Shown: positions 42,566 to 52,579, numbered from the stretch's first letter. The stretch: 64,000 nucleotides of DNA from Sphingobacterium sp. SRCM116780 (GCF_021442025.1 NZ_CP090446.1:682001-746000), one strand, 5' to 3'. Notes: a model not told the origin generated them from the letters alone. A program made the numbers and translations.

Positions 42566-43645
42566 ATGAAAAAAATACTACTCGTAGTCTTGACCATATG
42601 TTCCAATTACATTTTTGGGCAGCCTCATCCTATTGCCTCTAAAATTGCTTTCAATGGTCTGTTTTTTGAAGAGGCAATGCCTTATTATGAGCATAGAGCA
42701 TTAGTATCAATTGATGGAAAATATAAGTATATAGATACTATGGGTAATTTTTTACCCTATTCTTTTATTCGAAACTCTGAATTTGAAGTTGAAAAAAATT
42801 TCGAAAATGGGAGGGCTAAAGTTCATAATAGCAATTTAAAAAACATTAAATACGGTTATATAGATCTATCCGGAAAACTAATCGTTGATTATCAATATGA
42901 TTATGCGACCCCTTTTTCAGACTCTTTAGCGGTAGTCAAAAATAACCACTTTTTTGGTTATATAGATATACACGGAAATGCCGTATTAAAAAATTTGAAT
43001 TACGATATTTTGACTTCTTTTCACGAAAATATTGCAATCGTATACAATACGGGGAAAACATTGTCATCTGACTTTCTTTATGGTGCTATTAACAAAAAAA
43101 GAGAACTTATCATTCCACTTGAGTTTAATAGAATAGATGACTTTAAAGAGGGCTATGCAATAGCCCAAAAAGAACAGGGTGGTCAGTTCGGCGTGATCGA
43201 TAAAAATGGAAAATTTGTCATTCGACCAAAATATGAATTATTGCAATCTTTTTCGGAAGGACTAGCCGCATTTATGAAAGATGATAAATGGGGATTTATA
43301 GATATTAAAGGAAATGTAATCGTGAAACCAATTTATGATGAGGTAAGAGATTTTTCGGAAGGTTTAGCTGCTGTATCGTTTAACGACAAATATGGGTTTA
43401 TCGATAAAAAAGGGAATGTCGTTATCGATTTGAAATTTAATATTGCACATGATTTTTTAGATGGGATGGCATTGACATCAATAGAAGTGCAGCATGAAGG
43501 CCGAATAAAAGAACTTTATGGTTTTATTGATAAAAAAGGGGACTGGTACTACCAACCAATTTTTAAAGACGCAAGAGGTTTTACGGATGGTTTTGCTGCT
43601 GTAAAGTTTGACGGACAAAATAAATGGCAATACATTACTAAATAA
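42566..43645 (+). CDS. Secreted WG-repeat protein
   Basis: A 359-residue protein with a signal peptide (about 1-18, ending FGQ) and at least seven WG repeats over the whole mature protein, including IKYGYIDLSGKLIVDYQYDY, GQFGVIDKNGKFVIRPKYE, DKWGFIDIKGNVIVKPIYDE and DKYGFIDKKGNVVIDLKFN. A protein-binding scaffold is likely. It lies 99 bp after 42041 and is followed by the dipeptidase. Confidence 0.88.
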   Translation: MKKILLVVLTICSNYIFGQPHPIASKIAFNGLFFEEAMPYYEHRALVSIDGKYKYIDTMGNFLPYSFIRNSEFEVEKNFENGRAKVHNSNLKNIKYGYIDLSGKLIVDYQYDYATPFSDSLAVVKNNHFFGYIDIHGNAVLKNLNYDILTSFHENIAIVYNTGKTLSSDFLYGAINKKRELIIPLEFNRIDDFKEGYAIAQKEQGGQFGVIDKNGKFVIRPKYELLQSFSEGLAAFMKDDKWGFIDIKGNVIVKPIYDEVRDFSEGLAAVSFNDKYGFIDKKGNVVIDLKFNIAHDFLDGMALTSIEVQHEGRIKELYGFIDKKGDWYYQPIFKDARGFTDGFAAVKFDGQNKWQYITK

Positions 43646-43709
43646 GAAATTCTAGAAATGCTGTGAAAACTTCTTTCTGTTTTGTTAACTTTAGGTATAA
43701 AATAACTTC

Positions 43710-44390
43710 ATGAAAAAGTATTGGTATCCGCTATTGATTTTCGTTATCTGTCCACTTTCTACAATTTTTGCACAACAGAAATTACCGAAGGGTTTTAGTT
43801 ATGTCAAAGAAGTAATCCCCCATATCCATTATGATCTACGTTATTATGGTTCGCATAATTTCGTTGGAGAAGAAATCAATGGATATGAATCACCTGTCCT
43901 TATCTTAAGCACTGCTGCAACAAATGCTCTAAAAAAAGTGGAGAAAAACCTGAACGAACAAGGAATGGGGCTTAAAATTTTTGATGCTTATCGTCCTCAA
44001 AAAGCTGTTACTCATTTTAAAAAATGGGCAACGGAGATTCGCGACACCATAGCCAAACAAGAGTTTTATCCTAAACTTGATAAGCGGAATTTATTTAAAT
44101 TAGGTTATATCGCAAATAAATCTGGACATAGTAGGGGAAGCACAGTAGATCTAACAGTTATTACACTGAAAGATAATGAAGAGCTAGATATGGGTAGCCC
44201 TTTTGATTTCTTTGGAGATATTTCTCATTATAGTAGCCCAAAGATTACTTTAGCACAGAAAAAAAATAGAGCACTATTAAAAACAATGATGGAAAAATAT
44301 GGTTTTAAAGGCTATGACAAGGAATGGTGGCATTTCACATTAAAAGAAGAGCCTTATCAAAAAACATATTTTGATTTTAATGTAAAATAA
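43710..44390 (+). CDS. ddpX: D-alanyl-D-alanine dipeptidase (VanX/DdpX-like, M15D)
   Basis: A 226-residue zinc metallopeptidase with a signal peptide (about 1-21), so periplasmic. It carries the M15D signature: SGHSRGSTVDL with ligands His140 and Asp147, and EWWHF with catalytic Glu205 and ligand His208; Arg95 (AYRP) is the substrate Arg. Family activity is hydrolysis of D-Ala-D-Ala. It ends the promoter 12 unit and is followed by a terminator. Confidence 0.88.
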   Translation: MKKYWYPLLIFVICPLSTIFAQQKLPKGFSYVKEVIPHIHYDLRYYGSHNFVGEEINGYESPVLILSTAATNALKKVEKNLNEQGMGLKIFDAYRPQKAVTHFKKWATEIRDTIAKQEFYPKLDKRNLFKLGYIANKSGHSRGSTVDLTVITLKDNEELDMGSPFDFFGDISHYSSPKITLAQKKNRALLKTMMEKYGFKGYDKEWWHFTLKEEPYQKTYFDFNVK

Positions 44391-44403
44391 ATAAAGGTAA
44401 TCG

Positions 44404-44437
44404 TGCAGTACTTGAATTTAATCAAGACTGCATTTTT
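44404..44437 (+). terminator. Intrinsic terminator at the right end of the island
   Basis: TGCAGT-a-CTTGA / TCAAG-ACTGCA stem (44404-44432) followed by TTTTT. Located between the dipeptidase and the convergent SRPBCC gene. Confidence 0.75.
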
Positions 44438-44443
44438 GCATTC

Positions 44444-44881
44444 TTATTCTTGTTCAGCCAAGTTTTTAAGAAGCGATAATGCAGGAGGAAAAGCCTTATT
44501 CATACTATCGATATAATTTTCCAATGTATCTACATAAACCAATAACAATGTGCTATTTTCCTTTTTGACCAATTCATATCCTTCTTCAGCATTTCCCCAT
44601 GTTGGGTCAATCGGCAGCTCTTTGAAATTTTGTATTTCCCCTAAATGCTGAAGTACTAAAAGCTCATTTGGAACAACAATTTTTAATAAACTATACATGC
44701 CATCTCCTTTTGGAGTTAATAGTTGTATTTTATTTCCTGTTACAAGTTCTTCTGTTTGATAATAGGAACCCTCAGAAAACATAGAAGTCCATTTTTTATA
44801 ATTTTCTGGCTCCCACAGACAATTCCAGACCTTTTCGTTATCAGCCTGTATTTCGATTTGGTAGTTTAATCTTGTCAGCAT
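44444..44881 (-). CDS. SRPBCC (START-like) family protein
   Basis: A 145-residue protein of the AHSA1/SRPBCC fold: LNYQIEIQADNEKVWNCLWEPENYKKWTSMF at the N-terminus is the typical first strand and helix, and the C-terminal helix is intact. Members bind hydrophobic ligands. It is convergent with the island and marks a return to non-cassette genes. Confidence 0.8.
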   Translation of the reverse strand: MLTRLNYQIEIQADNEKVWNCLWEPENYKKWTSMFSEGSYYQTEELVTGNKIQLLTPKGDGMYSLLKIVVPNELLVLQHLGEIQNFKELPIDPTWGNAEEGYELVKKENSTLLLVYVDTLENYIDSMNKAFPPALSLLKNLAEQE

Positions 44882-45231
44882 AATCCATTCGATAAGTTTC
44901 TAATACAAGATAAATAAAAATTTGATAGTCATCCAAAATATGCAACGAGTATTCGCGTTCATGCTATTCTCTTGTACTTTCACTCCATTTGTTGTTTTGG
45001 CTTATCCTCAATGCAATTTCTTCGGTCTCTATTACTATTGGGTATCGTTTCTTTTGTTGGAATGCTTAAGGCATGAGTGATGTTTAATTTCATTCGCCTG
45101 TTAATCCTTTAGAAAGGAAAATAGTCAATCTTAAAAAGCGAACTTATTTCAGTATTTTTACAAGCATAAATTAGCTTTTGTTTGCTTGTCTCAAACGCTT
45201 TAGTTGACATTTATTTATAGGAGATTATCAC
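44882..45231. other. 350-bp gap, no supported gene
   Basis: Short frames exist on both strands but none has a domain or a good start. The end (GGAGATTATCAC) supplies the ribosome-binding site for the MscS gene. Confidence 0.4.
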
Positions 45232-47688
45232 GTGAAATATTTTAAGTATTTATTGGTCTTATTATTACAATTATCCTTTCTTCAGGATATTTTACCTCAA
45301 ACCAAACCAGATTCTTTACAAGTAAAGCAAAATGTGTCTACAGGTAAGGGCAATCGTAACCAGCCTGGAACAACTTATAGTGACAATAAATCTCCGTCTC
45401 AACTTGTGGATACAAGTCGTACACAATCCTATCGTCGAGATAATAAATCCCGACGAGAAACTGGAGATACAACCCGTACGCAGTCAAGCCCTCGTCGAGA
45501 CAGCATACGTGCTGATTTGAAAAAAATCAATACCAAGTATATTGAAAATATTCGTGCCGCTGCTTTGGAGAATGAGGCGATACGTAAACGAAATATTCAG
45601 ACACAATTTGTTGAAAAAGTAAATAGTTTTTCAGCAGCTACTCCTACAGATTCTATTGCACCTTGGACCGCTTATGCACGGTCACAAATCTCTGATTTAA
45701 ATTCCTTTCAAAGTAGCTTAGCAAGTTATAATCGCAGTCTTAACAATACCCTGACGCAATTAAAAGATTTTAGAACAAAATATGCAATAAGTACCTCCAG
45801 TACACGATTAAACACGTATTTAACGACTGCTGAACAGCAAGTACAAAGCAAAATAGATTCTTTAAAAAACTCTGTTTCGATTACCAATGATAATTTGAAA
45901 GCTTATTATGGTCTTTCTAAGAATGTGAAAGAAACTGCTGCTAAATTACCTACAGTCGAACGTGTCGTCTCTGACTCTACCAAAGCAAAAAGCTCTTTGT
46001 GGAAAGCGCAGAATACGGCAGTTACAAAAGAAAAAATCATCAGTAATTTAAAAAATAACTTTCAAAAGAGTAAATCCATAGATACGTATGTCAATAAAAC
46101 CGCTTGGACAAGTAGAATTCTATTGGTCATTTTGGTCTTCGCTTATTTATACTGGATTATCTCCACGGCTTATATTCTGAATAAGCATAATAATAGCACA
46201 AGTGACACAACGACAAGACTTAATTTTTGGACACCTATTGGTAAAGCATTTATTTTGCTGCTTACACTTTTACCTTTAGTTTCTATTGTAACACCTACAG
46301 TAGTCATTCAAGGAATACAGCTACTCATTATGTGTCTCTTTGTGATCATATTGAGAAAGAAGTTTACGGTGAATCAAGGTAAAATTATAGGTCTGCTCCT
46401 TCTTTTTTATATTTTCGATGTATTTGTAAACTCGGTTGCAAGCGAAGATCTCATCTTTAGAATTCTCTGTATCATTTTTAATCTTATCGCTCTTTTTATT
46501 GTCTTCTATTTGAAAAGAACAATTAAGGATCCGAGTGCAGCAGGTTACACACAACTTCCTGTATTTATCATTTTTACGCTATTAAATGTAGCCGCTATCT
46601 TCTTAAATATATTGGGTTATGTTGATCATTCTCGAAGTTTTAGTATTGCAGCAGCGGTAGGGTTGATGCAGTCCTTTACCTTAACTTTTTTTGTACGCAT
46701 GATCAAGAACGATGTTAAGAACCAATTTACTAGAAATAGAATTAGAAAAGGTTTTTGGCTTCGATTTAATGAGATTCGTGCATTGAAAAGTACAGGAGAT
46801 GTTTTGAAATTTCTGTGCTTTTTACTGTCGACAATTGTCTTAGCCAATAATTTACAATTCGCGGCGATATTAGCGGCCGCTGTTTCTAAATTTTTAAGCA
46901 CCGCACATCATTTTGGAGGTGCCAGTTTCACATTTGGGAATCTCGTACTGGCAGTTATTATTCTGACTGCGGCAAACTGGTTTCAAAAGAACCTGAATTT
47001 ACTCTTGATCGGAGGGGAGAATGGTACGATCAGTAAAGATTACGATCAGAAGATGACACTTTTCCCTTTATTTAGGTTAATTATTATTGTCATTGGTTTC
47101 TTTATAGCTGTATCCGCTTTAGGTCTAAGCTTAGATAAGTTAACCGTTATTATAGGTGCACTAAGTGTTGGTATTGGTTTAGGGATGCAGAATATCATCA
47201 ATAACTTTGTATCGGGAATTATTTTGGTTTTTGATAAACCCTTTCGTGTAGGAGATCAGATTGAATTGATGGATAAAAAAGGCCGTGTTAAAGAAATAGG
47301 TATTCGTGCGAGTGTATTAAATACTGGAGATGGAGCAGATGTTATCATCCCGAATGGCGATTTATTATCCGGAAGAGTTGTCAACTGGACACTATCGAGT
47401 AACTATGCAAGAACGAGTTTTGTTGTTCAAGTGGATCGCAGTGCTGACTTGGACGTTTCGAAATCCTGGATTAGAGAAGCGATAGAAAAGAGCACCTATA
47501 GTGTAGCTGAATTAGGAGCAACAATCTCGGTACAGGATATTAGTGAAGAGATGATCTATTTAAATATTGGTTGTTGGATTACGAATTCGACCAATAGTGG
47601 TGGATTTAAAAGCGATGTCTTAATCGCATTAGATATACGTTTCAAAAGGGAAGGATTGAAGTTCTTCAGTATTATTCCTCCAAAATAA
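45232..47688 (+). CDS. Large MscS-family mechanosensitive channel
   Basis: An 818-residue envelope protein starting at GTG with a GGAG ribosome-binding site 10 bp upstream. Residues 1-22 are a signal peptide. A long charged periplasmic helical part (about 80-280) follows, then about nine transmembrane helices from about 290. The MscS core (about 620-818) has LGMQNIINNFVSGIILVFDK, FRVGDQIEL, IIPNGDLLSGRVVNWT and the C-terminal cytoplasmic domain. It should relieve osmotic pressure. The size and N-terminal region resemble MscK/YbdG-type channels. Confidence 0.9.
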   Translation: MKYFKYLLVLLLQLSFLQDILPQTKPDSLQVKQNVSTGKGNRNQPGTTYSDNKSPSQLVDTSRTQSYRRDNKSRRETGDTTRTQSSPRRDSIRADLKKINTKYIENIRAAALENEAIRKRNIQTQFVEKVNSFSAATPTDSIAPWTAYARSQISDLNSFQSSLASYNRSLNNTLTQLKDFRTKYAISTSSTRLNTYLTTAEQQVQSKIDSLKNSVSITNDNLKAYYGLSKNVKETAAKLPTVERVVSDSTKAKSSLWKAQNTAVTKEKIISNLKNNFQKSKSIDTYVNKTAWTSRILLVILVFAYLYWIISTAYILNKHNNSTSDTTTRLNFWTPIGKAFILLLTLLPLVSIVTPTVVIQGIQLLIMCLFVIILRKKFTVNQGKIIGLLLLFYIFDVFVNSVASEDLIFRILCIIFNLIALFIVFYLKRTIKDPSAAGYTQLPVFIIFTLLNVAAIFLNILGYVDHSRSFSIAAAVGLMQSFTLTFFVRMIKNDVKNQFTRNRIRKGFWLRFNEIRALKSTGDVLKFLCFLLSTIVLANNLQFAAILAAAVSKFLSTAHHFGGASFTFGNLVLAVIILTAANWFQKNLNLLLIGGENGTISKDYDQKMTLFPLFRLIIIVIGFFIAVSALGLSLDKLTVIIGALSVGIGLGMQNIINNFVSGIILVFDKPFRVGDQIELMDKKGRVKEIGIRASVLNTGDGADVIIPNGDLLSGRVVNWTLSSNYARTSFVVQVDRSADLDVSKSWIREAIEKSTYSVAELGATISVQDISEEMIYLNIGCWITNSTNSGGFKSDVLIALDIRFKREGLKFFSIIPPK

Positions 47689-47700
47689 CCAAATACGGAC

Positions 47701-47742
47701 AAAAAAGAAGTCAGCATTTTTAAAAATGCTGACTTCTTTTTT
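47701..47742. terminator. Intrinsic terminator (bidirectional)
   Basis: A perfect 21-bp palindromic stem AAAAAAGAAGTCAGCATTTTT against its complement, ending in TTTTTT, 13 bp after the channel stop. Confidence 0.93.
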
Positions 47743-47986
47743 AGGATTATTATCGCCATGTTATATTCGATACAATGAAAAATACATGGATGTTCTGCTG
47801 ATTATAACGGATATCGTGAAGATCTTGTCTTTTATTAAGCGGTATGGGAAATGTATTTTAATAGATACAATTCCACTATTTTCAAATTTCTTTTCTACAT
47901 TTACATAACTAAAATTACAATTTTAAAACAAACGATTATTTAACTAAACAGCTAGACTAAAATCAGAAAACAAAAATTGTAATATA

Positions 47987-50900
47987 ATGTATAAACAACA
48001 CAGAAAGGTTATGTTTGCTTTAGCATTTCCTTTAATGGTTAGTCTTGCTCAAGTTCAAGCCAATTCTAAAATGGATGGCATTGAAAAGCAAACAAATCCA
48101 GCGTTAACTATTGTCAGTGCTAAAAAAATAAATGCCACGACAATAGAGGTTCTGTTTTCCAATAATCAACGCTTAACGTTCGATTTTTATGGAGATCATA
48201 TTTTTAGATTATTTCAAGATAATGCAGGTGGTATTCTCCGCAATCCTGAAGCCAGCCCTGCTGCTGAAATACTTGTCTCAAATCCAAGAAAGGCTGTTCC
48301 GTATCTAAACCTTGCTGATGCCAACAATCAAATAACGATTGCAACAGATAAGATCACTATTCTGATCGACAAAAGCACAAATTTGCTTAAAGTTGTTAAT
48401 CAAAAAAATAAAAATGAGTCTGTCGTATTTACAAAACCTATTCAGTTTGAAAAAGGAAAAGTAACCTTGAGCCTGCAAGAAAATCCTGAAGAGTATTTTT
48501 ATGGTGGAGGTGTTCAGAATGGACGTTTTTCTCACAAGGGGAAAGCGATAGCTATAGAAAATCAAAATAGTTGGACAGATGGCGGAGTAGCTTCTCCGAC
48601 GCCTTATTATTGGTCAACCAAAGGCTATGGTTTTATGTGGTACACCTTTAAACCTGGAAAATATGACTTTGGATTGAAAGAAAAAGGGCAGGTTCAGTTA
48701 ACACACGATACCCCATATTTAGATGTCTTCTTTATGATCAACGAGGGTGCTGTTCCACTATTAAATGATTTTTATCAATTGACAGGAAATCCTATTTTAC
48801 TTCCAAAATTTGGTTTTTATCAAGGACATCTGAACGCCTATAATCGTGATTATTGGAAGGAAGATGAGAAAGGAATTTTGTTCGAAGATGGAAAACGATA
48901 TAAAGAAAGTCAAAAAGAAAATGGGGGTATTAAGGAATCCTTAAATGGTGAATTGAATAATTACCAATTTTCAGCCCGTGCTGTCATTGATCGTTATAAA
49001 AAGAATGACATGCCATTTGGTTGGTTATTGCCTAATGATGGTTACGGAGCAGGCTATGGACAAACAGAAACATTAGATGGTAATATTGCGAATCTCAAAA
49101 GCTTAGGGGATTATGCGCGTAAAAATGGAGTGGAGATTGGTTTGTGGACACAGTCTGATTTACACCCAAAACCAGAAGTAAGTGCTTTATTGCAACGTGA
49201 TATTGTGAAGGAAGTAAGAGATGCGGGAGTTCGTGTATTGAAGACAGATGTTGCTTGGGTTGGTGCAGGTTATTCCTTTGGTTTAAATGGAGTTGCAGAT
49301 GTAGGTCATATTATTCCTTATTATGGCAATGATGCGAGACCATTTACCATTTCATTAGACGGTTGGGCAGGTACGCAGCGTTATGCTGGAATATGGTCAG
49401 GTGATCAGACAGGTGGTGTTTGGGAATATATTCGTTTTCATATCCCTACTTATCTTGGATCTGGTTTGTCTGGTCAACCCAATATTACCTCAGATATGGA
49501 TGGTATTTTTGGCGGAAAAAATACAGCGGTCAATATTCGTGATTTCCAATGGAAAACATTTACCCCAATGGAACTGAATATGGATGGATGGGGATCAAAT
49601 GAAAAATATCCACAAGCATTGGGAGAATCTGCTACTTCGATCAATCGGAATTACTTGAAGTTAAAGTCTGAGTTAATACCTTATGCCTATAGTATTGCTA
49701 AGGAAGCTATAACTGGATTGCCAATGATTCGCGCATTATTTTTAGCATATCCAAACGCCTATACACAAGGAACAGCAACCCAATATCAATATTTATATGG
49801 TCCTTCTTTTTTAGTTGCTCCAATCTATCAAGCGACAAAATCGGATGATAAGGGAAATGATGTACGTAATGGCATCTATCTTCCTGAAGGTACTTGGATT
49901 GATTATTTTACAGGAGACAAATTTGAAGGAAATACTATACTGAATAATTTTGATGCCCCGATTTGGAAATTACCCTTATTTATAAAAAGTGGTGCTATTA
50001 TTCCAATGACAAATCCCAACAATAATGTTCAGGAAATAAATAAAGGGTTACGTATTTACGAAATTTATCCTGCAGGAAAGACATCGTTCACAGCATATGA
50101 TGATGATGGAATTTCTGAAGCTTATAAATTTGGAAAAGGAGCATCTACTTTCATTGAGTCTACACTGGATATAAAAAATAAAGTAACGGTGTCTGTGGAA
50201 CCAACTGTTGGTGAATTTGAAGGATTCATTAAAGATAAACAAACGGAATTTAGAATTAATGTTACGGCAAAACCTAAAAAAATAACGGCTGCTATTGGCA
50301 AGAATAAACTGAAGCTGGTGGAAGTAAAATCTTTAGCAGAACTGGCGAATCAAGAGAATGTTTATTTCTATGATGCTGCTCCTAATATGAATAGATTTGC
50401 TACGAAAGGAAGCGAATTTGAAAAACAGATCATCACCAAAAACCCATTGGTATATATCAAATTAGCAGTTACCGATATTACAGCAAATGCAGTAAATGTA
50501 TCAGTGGAGGGGTTTCAATTTGCTCCTGTTGACCGCTTTCGAGTTTCTATAGGTAAAATGTCAACACCTCAAAATGCAGTTGTTACAGACGAAAATAAAG
50601 GCGCTTATACATTAACACCTTCGTGGAATAAAGTAGATCATGCAGATTATTATGAAATTGATTTTAATAATATGCATTATACAACCATTAAAGATAATTC
50701 CTTACTCTTTGAAGGGTTAACACCTGAGACGGCTTATTCATTCAAATTGCGAGCAGTTAATAAAGAAGGAGTTTCCGATTGGACTGAAATTAAATCGGTA
50801 ACAAAAACAAACCCATTAGAGTTCGCTATTCATGGAATCAAAGGAGAGATATCTGCAGAGAATCAAGAGGGCTCAGAAATGGATAAATTACTTGATTTTG

Positions 50901-51835
50901 ATGAAGGAAACATGTGGCATACAGCATGGGGTAAAAAAGCTATTCCATTTGATATGATCTTAGATCTGAAATCTGTCAATCAACTGGATAAGTTTCATTA
51001 TTTACCTAGAACAGGAAGAGGTAATGGTATTTTATTGAAAGGACAAGTATACTACAGTGCCGATAAAGAAAATTGGACTAGTGCTGGTGCTTTTGAGTGG
51101 GTGAATAATGAGGATATAAAGATCTTCAACTTTGCGAATCACCCAACAGCACGTTATGTCAAATTGGCGATTACGGAAGGTGTAGGCGGATTTGGTTCTG
51201 GTCGTGAATTATATGTATTCAAAGTACCAGGTACAGAAAGTTATATTCCTGGAGATATCAATAACGATCGATTGATTGATCGAAATGATTTGACATCTTA
51301 TACGAACTATACAGGTTTGAAAAAAGGTGATGCTGATTTTGAAGGATATGTGAGTAATGGTGACATTAATAAAAATGATTTAATTGATGCTTATGATATC
51401 GCTGTTGTAGCAACACAGTTAGACGGTGGAGTCAATGACACTAAAATTGAAAAAATTGCTGGTCAAATCAGTTTGTCTACTTCAAAACAAAGCTTTAAGA
51501 AAGATGAAATCATCGAAATTACGGTGAAAGGTAAAAATCTGAAATCTGTTTATGGGCTAAGTTTTGGATTACCTTATCAATCGCAGGATTATGAGTTTGT
51601 ATCTGTACAACCTTTAGCTGTAAAAGGTATGGAAAATCTGACGAATGACCGTTTGCATACCAGTGGTGAAAAAGTGTTATATCCAACTTTTATACACGTA
51701 GGGGAGCAAGCAGGAATAACAGGAAATGAAGATTTATTCGTTTTGAAATTAAAAGCAAAACGAGATGTTAAATTTACATTGAAGGCTGTTCAAGGATTTT
51801 TAGTGGATAAAAATCTGAATACAGTGAAATTCTAA
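47987..51835 (+). CDS. Multimodular GH31 glycoside hydrolase with dockerin- and cohesin-like ends
   Basis: A 1282-residue secreted enzyme (signal peptide about 1-25). An N-terminal beta domain (about 30-260) precedes a TIM barrel (about 270-610) with nucleophile Asp421 in LKTDVAWVG and acid/base Asp473 in WSGDQTGG. The C-terminal sheet/DUF5110-like part (about 640-740) follows, then FN3 (about 857-940), an F5/8-type C (discoidin) module (about 949-1082), a dockerin-like Ca-binding pair (GDINNDRLIDRNDLTSY, GDINKNDLIDAYDIAVV; about 1088-1145) and a cohesin-like beta domain (about 1160-1282). The YSFGLNG next to the nucleophile resembles the alpha-N-acetylgalactosaminidase branch of GH31; substrate not proven. 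Confidence 0.88.
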   Translation: MYKQHRKVMFALAFPLMVSLAQVQANSKMDGIEKQTNPALTIVSAKKINATTIEVLFSNNQRLTFDFYGDHIFRLFQDNAGGILRNPEASPAAEILVSNPRKAVPYLNLADANNQITIATDKITILIDKSTNLLKVVNQKNKNESVVFTKPIQFEKGKVTLSLQENPEEYFYGGGVQNGRFSHKGKAIAIENQNSWTDGGVASPTPYYWSTKGYGFMWYTFKPGKYDFGLKEKGQVQLTHDTPYLDVFFMINEGAVPLLNDFYQLTGNPILLPKFGFYQGHLNAYNRDYWKEDEKGILFEDGKRYKESQKENGGIKESLNGELNNYQFSARAVIDRYKKNDMPFGWLLPNDGYGAGYGQTETLDGNIANLKSLGDYARKNGVEIGLWTQSDLHPKPEVSALLQRDIVKEVRDAGVRVLKTDVAWVGAGYSFGLNGVADVGHIIPYYGNDARPFTISLDGWAGTQRYAGIWSGDQTGGVWEYIRFHIPTYLGSGLSGQPNITSDMDGIFGGKNTAVNIRDFQWKTFTPMELNMDGWGSNEKYPQALGESATSINRNYLKLKSELIPYAYSIAKEAITGLPMIRALFLAYPNAYTQGTATQYQYLYGPSFLVAPIYQATKSDDKGNDVRNGIYLPEGTWIDYFTGDKFEGNTILNNFDAPIWKLPLFIKSGAIIPMTNPNNNVQEINKGLRIYEIYPAGKTSFTAYDDDGISEAYKFGKGASTFIESTLDIKNKVTVSVEPTVGEFEGFIKDKQTEFRINVTAKPKKITAAIGKNKLKLVEVKSLAELANQENVYFYDAAPNMNRFATKGSEFEKQIITKNPLVYIKLAVTDITANAVNVSVEGFQFAPVDRFRVSIGKMSTPQNAVVTDENKGAYTLTPSWNKVDHADYYEIDFNNMHYTTIKDNSLLFEGLTPETAYSFKLRAVNKEGVSDWTEIKSVTKTNPLEFAIHGIKGEISAENQEGSEMDKLLDFDEGNMWHTAWGKKAIPFDMILDLKSVNQLDKFHYLPRTGRGNGILLKGQVYYSADKENWTSAGAFEWVNNEDIKIFNFANHPTARYVKLAITEGVGGFGSGRELYVFKVPGTESYIPGDINNDRLIDRNDLTSYTNYTGLKKGDADFEGYVSNGDINKNDLIDAYDIAVVATQLDGGVNDTKIEKIAGQISLSTSKQSFKKDEIIEITVKGKNLKSVYGLSFGLPYQSQDYEFVSVQPLAVKGMENLTNDRLHTSGEKVLYPTFIHVGEQAGITGNEDLFVLKLKAKRDVKFTLKAVQGFLVDKNLNTVKF

Positions 51836-51854
51836 ATTTTCATTTGTTTAAAGG

Positions 51855-51887
51855 AAAGCTCTGGAAGAAATTTCAGAGCTTTTTTTG
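51855..51887 (+). terminator. Intrinsic terminator of the GH31 gene
   Basis: AAAGCTCTG / CAGAGCTTT stem (51855-51863 and 51874-51882) and a T run, 20 bp after the stop. Confidence 0.9.
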
Positions 51888-51943
51888 TGTTCCTTTTCAA
51901 TTGTATAGGGAAATTAATTATCTTTATATCCATAGCTATCACG

Positions 51944-52579
51944 ATGCGCATAGTGCTTTTTATACCGTTGATTTTTGTCCTGTTATCTTGTCAAAATCAG
52001 GATAAGAAAACGAGTATTGTGCATCGCATGCCATCAGGAATTGTTCAGGATACGACAAATATCGCTAAAGATACCTTAGCCATGATCTATGATTCCATTG
52101 CGTTTAGTGGAAAATTAGGATGGGTATTTTCGAAAAGTGAATTTGATGCTGTTTTTGGTCCTACGATCGATAGTAGTATCAGTGTATTTGATGATCCTCC
52201 TTGCAATGGAGGAGCCTTTGGAGAACCCAATGTTCCTACAGATAGCTTGGATCATTGGAAGAAAAATTGTCTTTATTTATATCAGAACGAAAGCAAATTT
52301 GAACAACGATTTGATTCTGTTGCGGTGGAGAATTTTAGATTTTCAGGAACGAGTTTTATTCGTTACAAAGGACATATTCTGAATAAAGAGACGACTGTTG
52401 ACGATTTTGCTAAATTATTTCCGCATGTACCTATTGATTTATCCGATATGGATGTATATCAAGAAGGAACATTGCAGGTACTAAATATTCCTACCGGTAT
52501 GCCACTTGATGATGGACATATCAAGATCTTCTTTAAAAATGGACACTTGTATATGATGCATTATTGGTCTCCATGTTGA
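51944..52579 (+). CDS. Lipoprotein of unknown function
   Basis: A 211-residue exported protein with a lipobox (LLSC, Cys15); the ATG at 51944 is chosen because it gives a clean signal, whereas an ATG at 51887 sits inside the preceding terminator. The body has two Cys near DPPCNGGAFG and ends HYWSPC, suggesting a disulphide. No family is recognised. Confidence 0.7.
   Translation: MRIVLFIPLIFVLLSCQNQDKKTSIVHRMPSGIVQDTTNIAKDTLAMIYDSIAFSGKLGWVFSKSEFDAVFGPTIDSSISVFDDPPCNGGAFGEPNVPTDSLDHWKKNCLYLYQNESKFEQRFDSVAVENFRFSGTSFIRYKGHILNKETTVDDFAKLFPHVPIDLSDMDVYQEGTLQVLNIPTGMPLDDGHIKIFFKNGHLYMMHYWSPC

Noticed and set aside
15237-44437. Island as a prophage or conjugative element
   Set aside because: No capsid, tail, portal, relaxase, Tra or integrase gene is visible; only a transposase fragment.
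44941-45081. 46-codon ORF starting MQRVFAFMLF in the gap before the MscS gene
   Set aside because: Odd composition (many Phe, Tyr, Leu), no ribosome-binding site, and the opposite strand is equally open in part. No support as a gene.
46321-46901. Minus-strand frames within the MscS gene
   Set aside because: They are complementary shadows of a strongly coding membrane-protein sequence, with no domain or own promoter.
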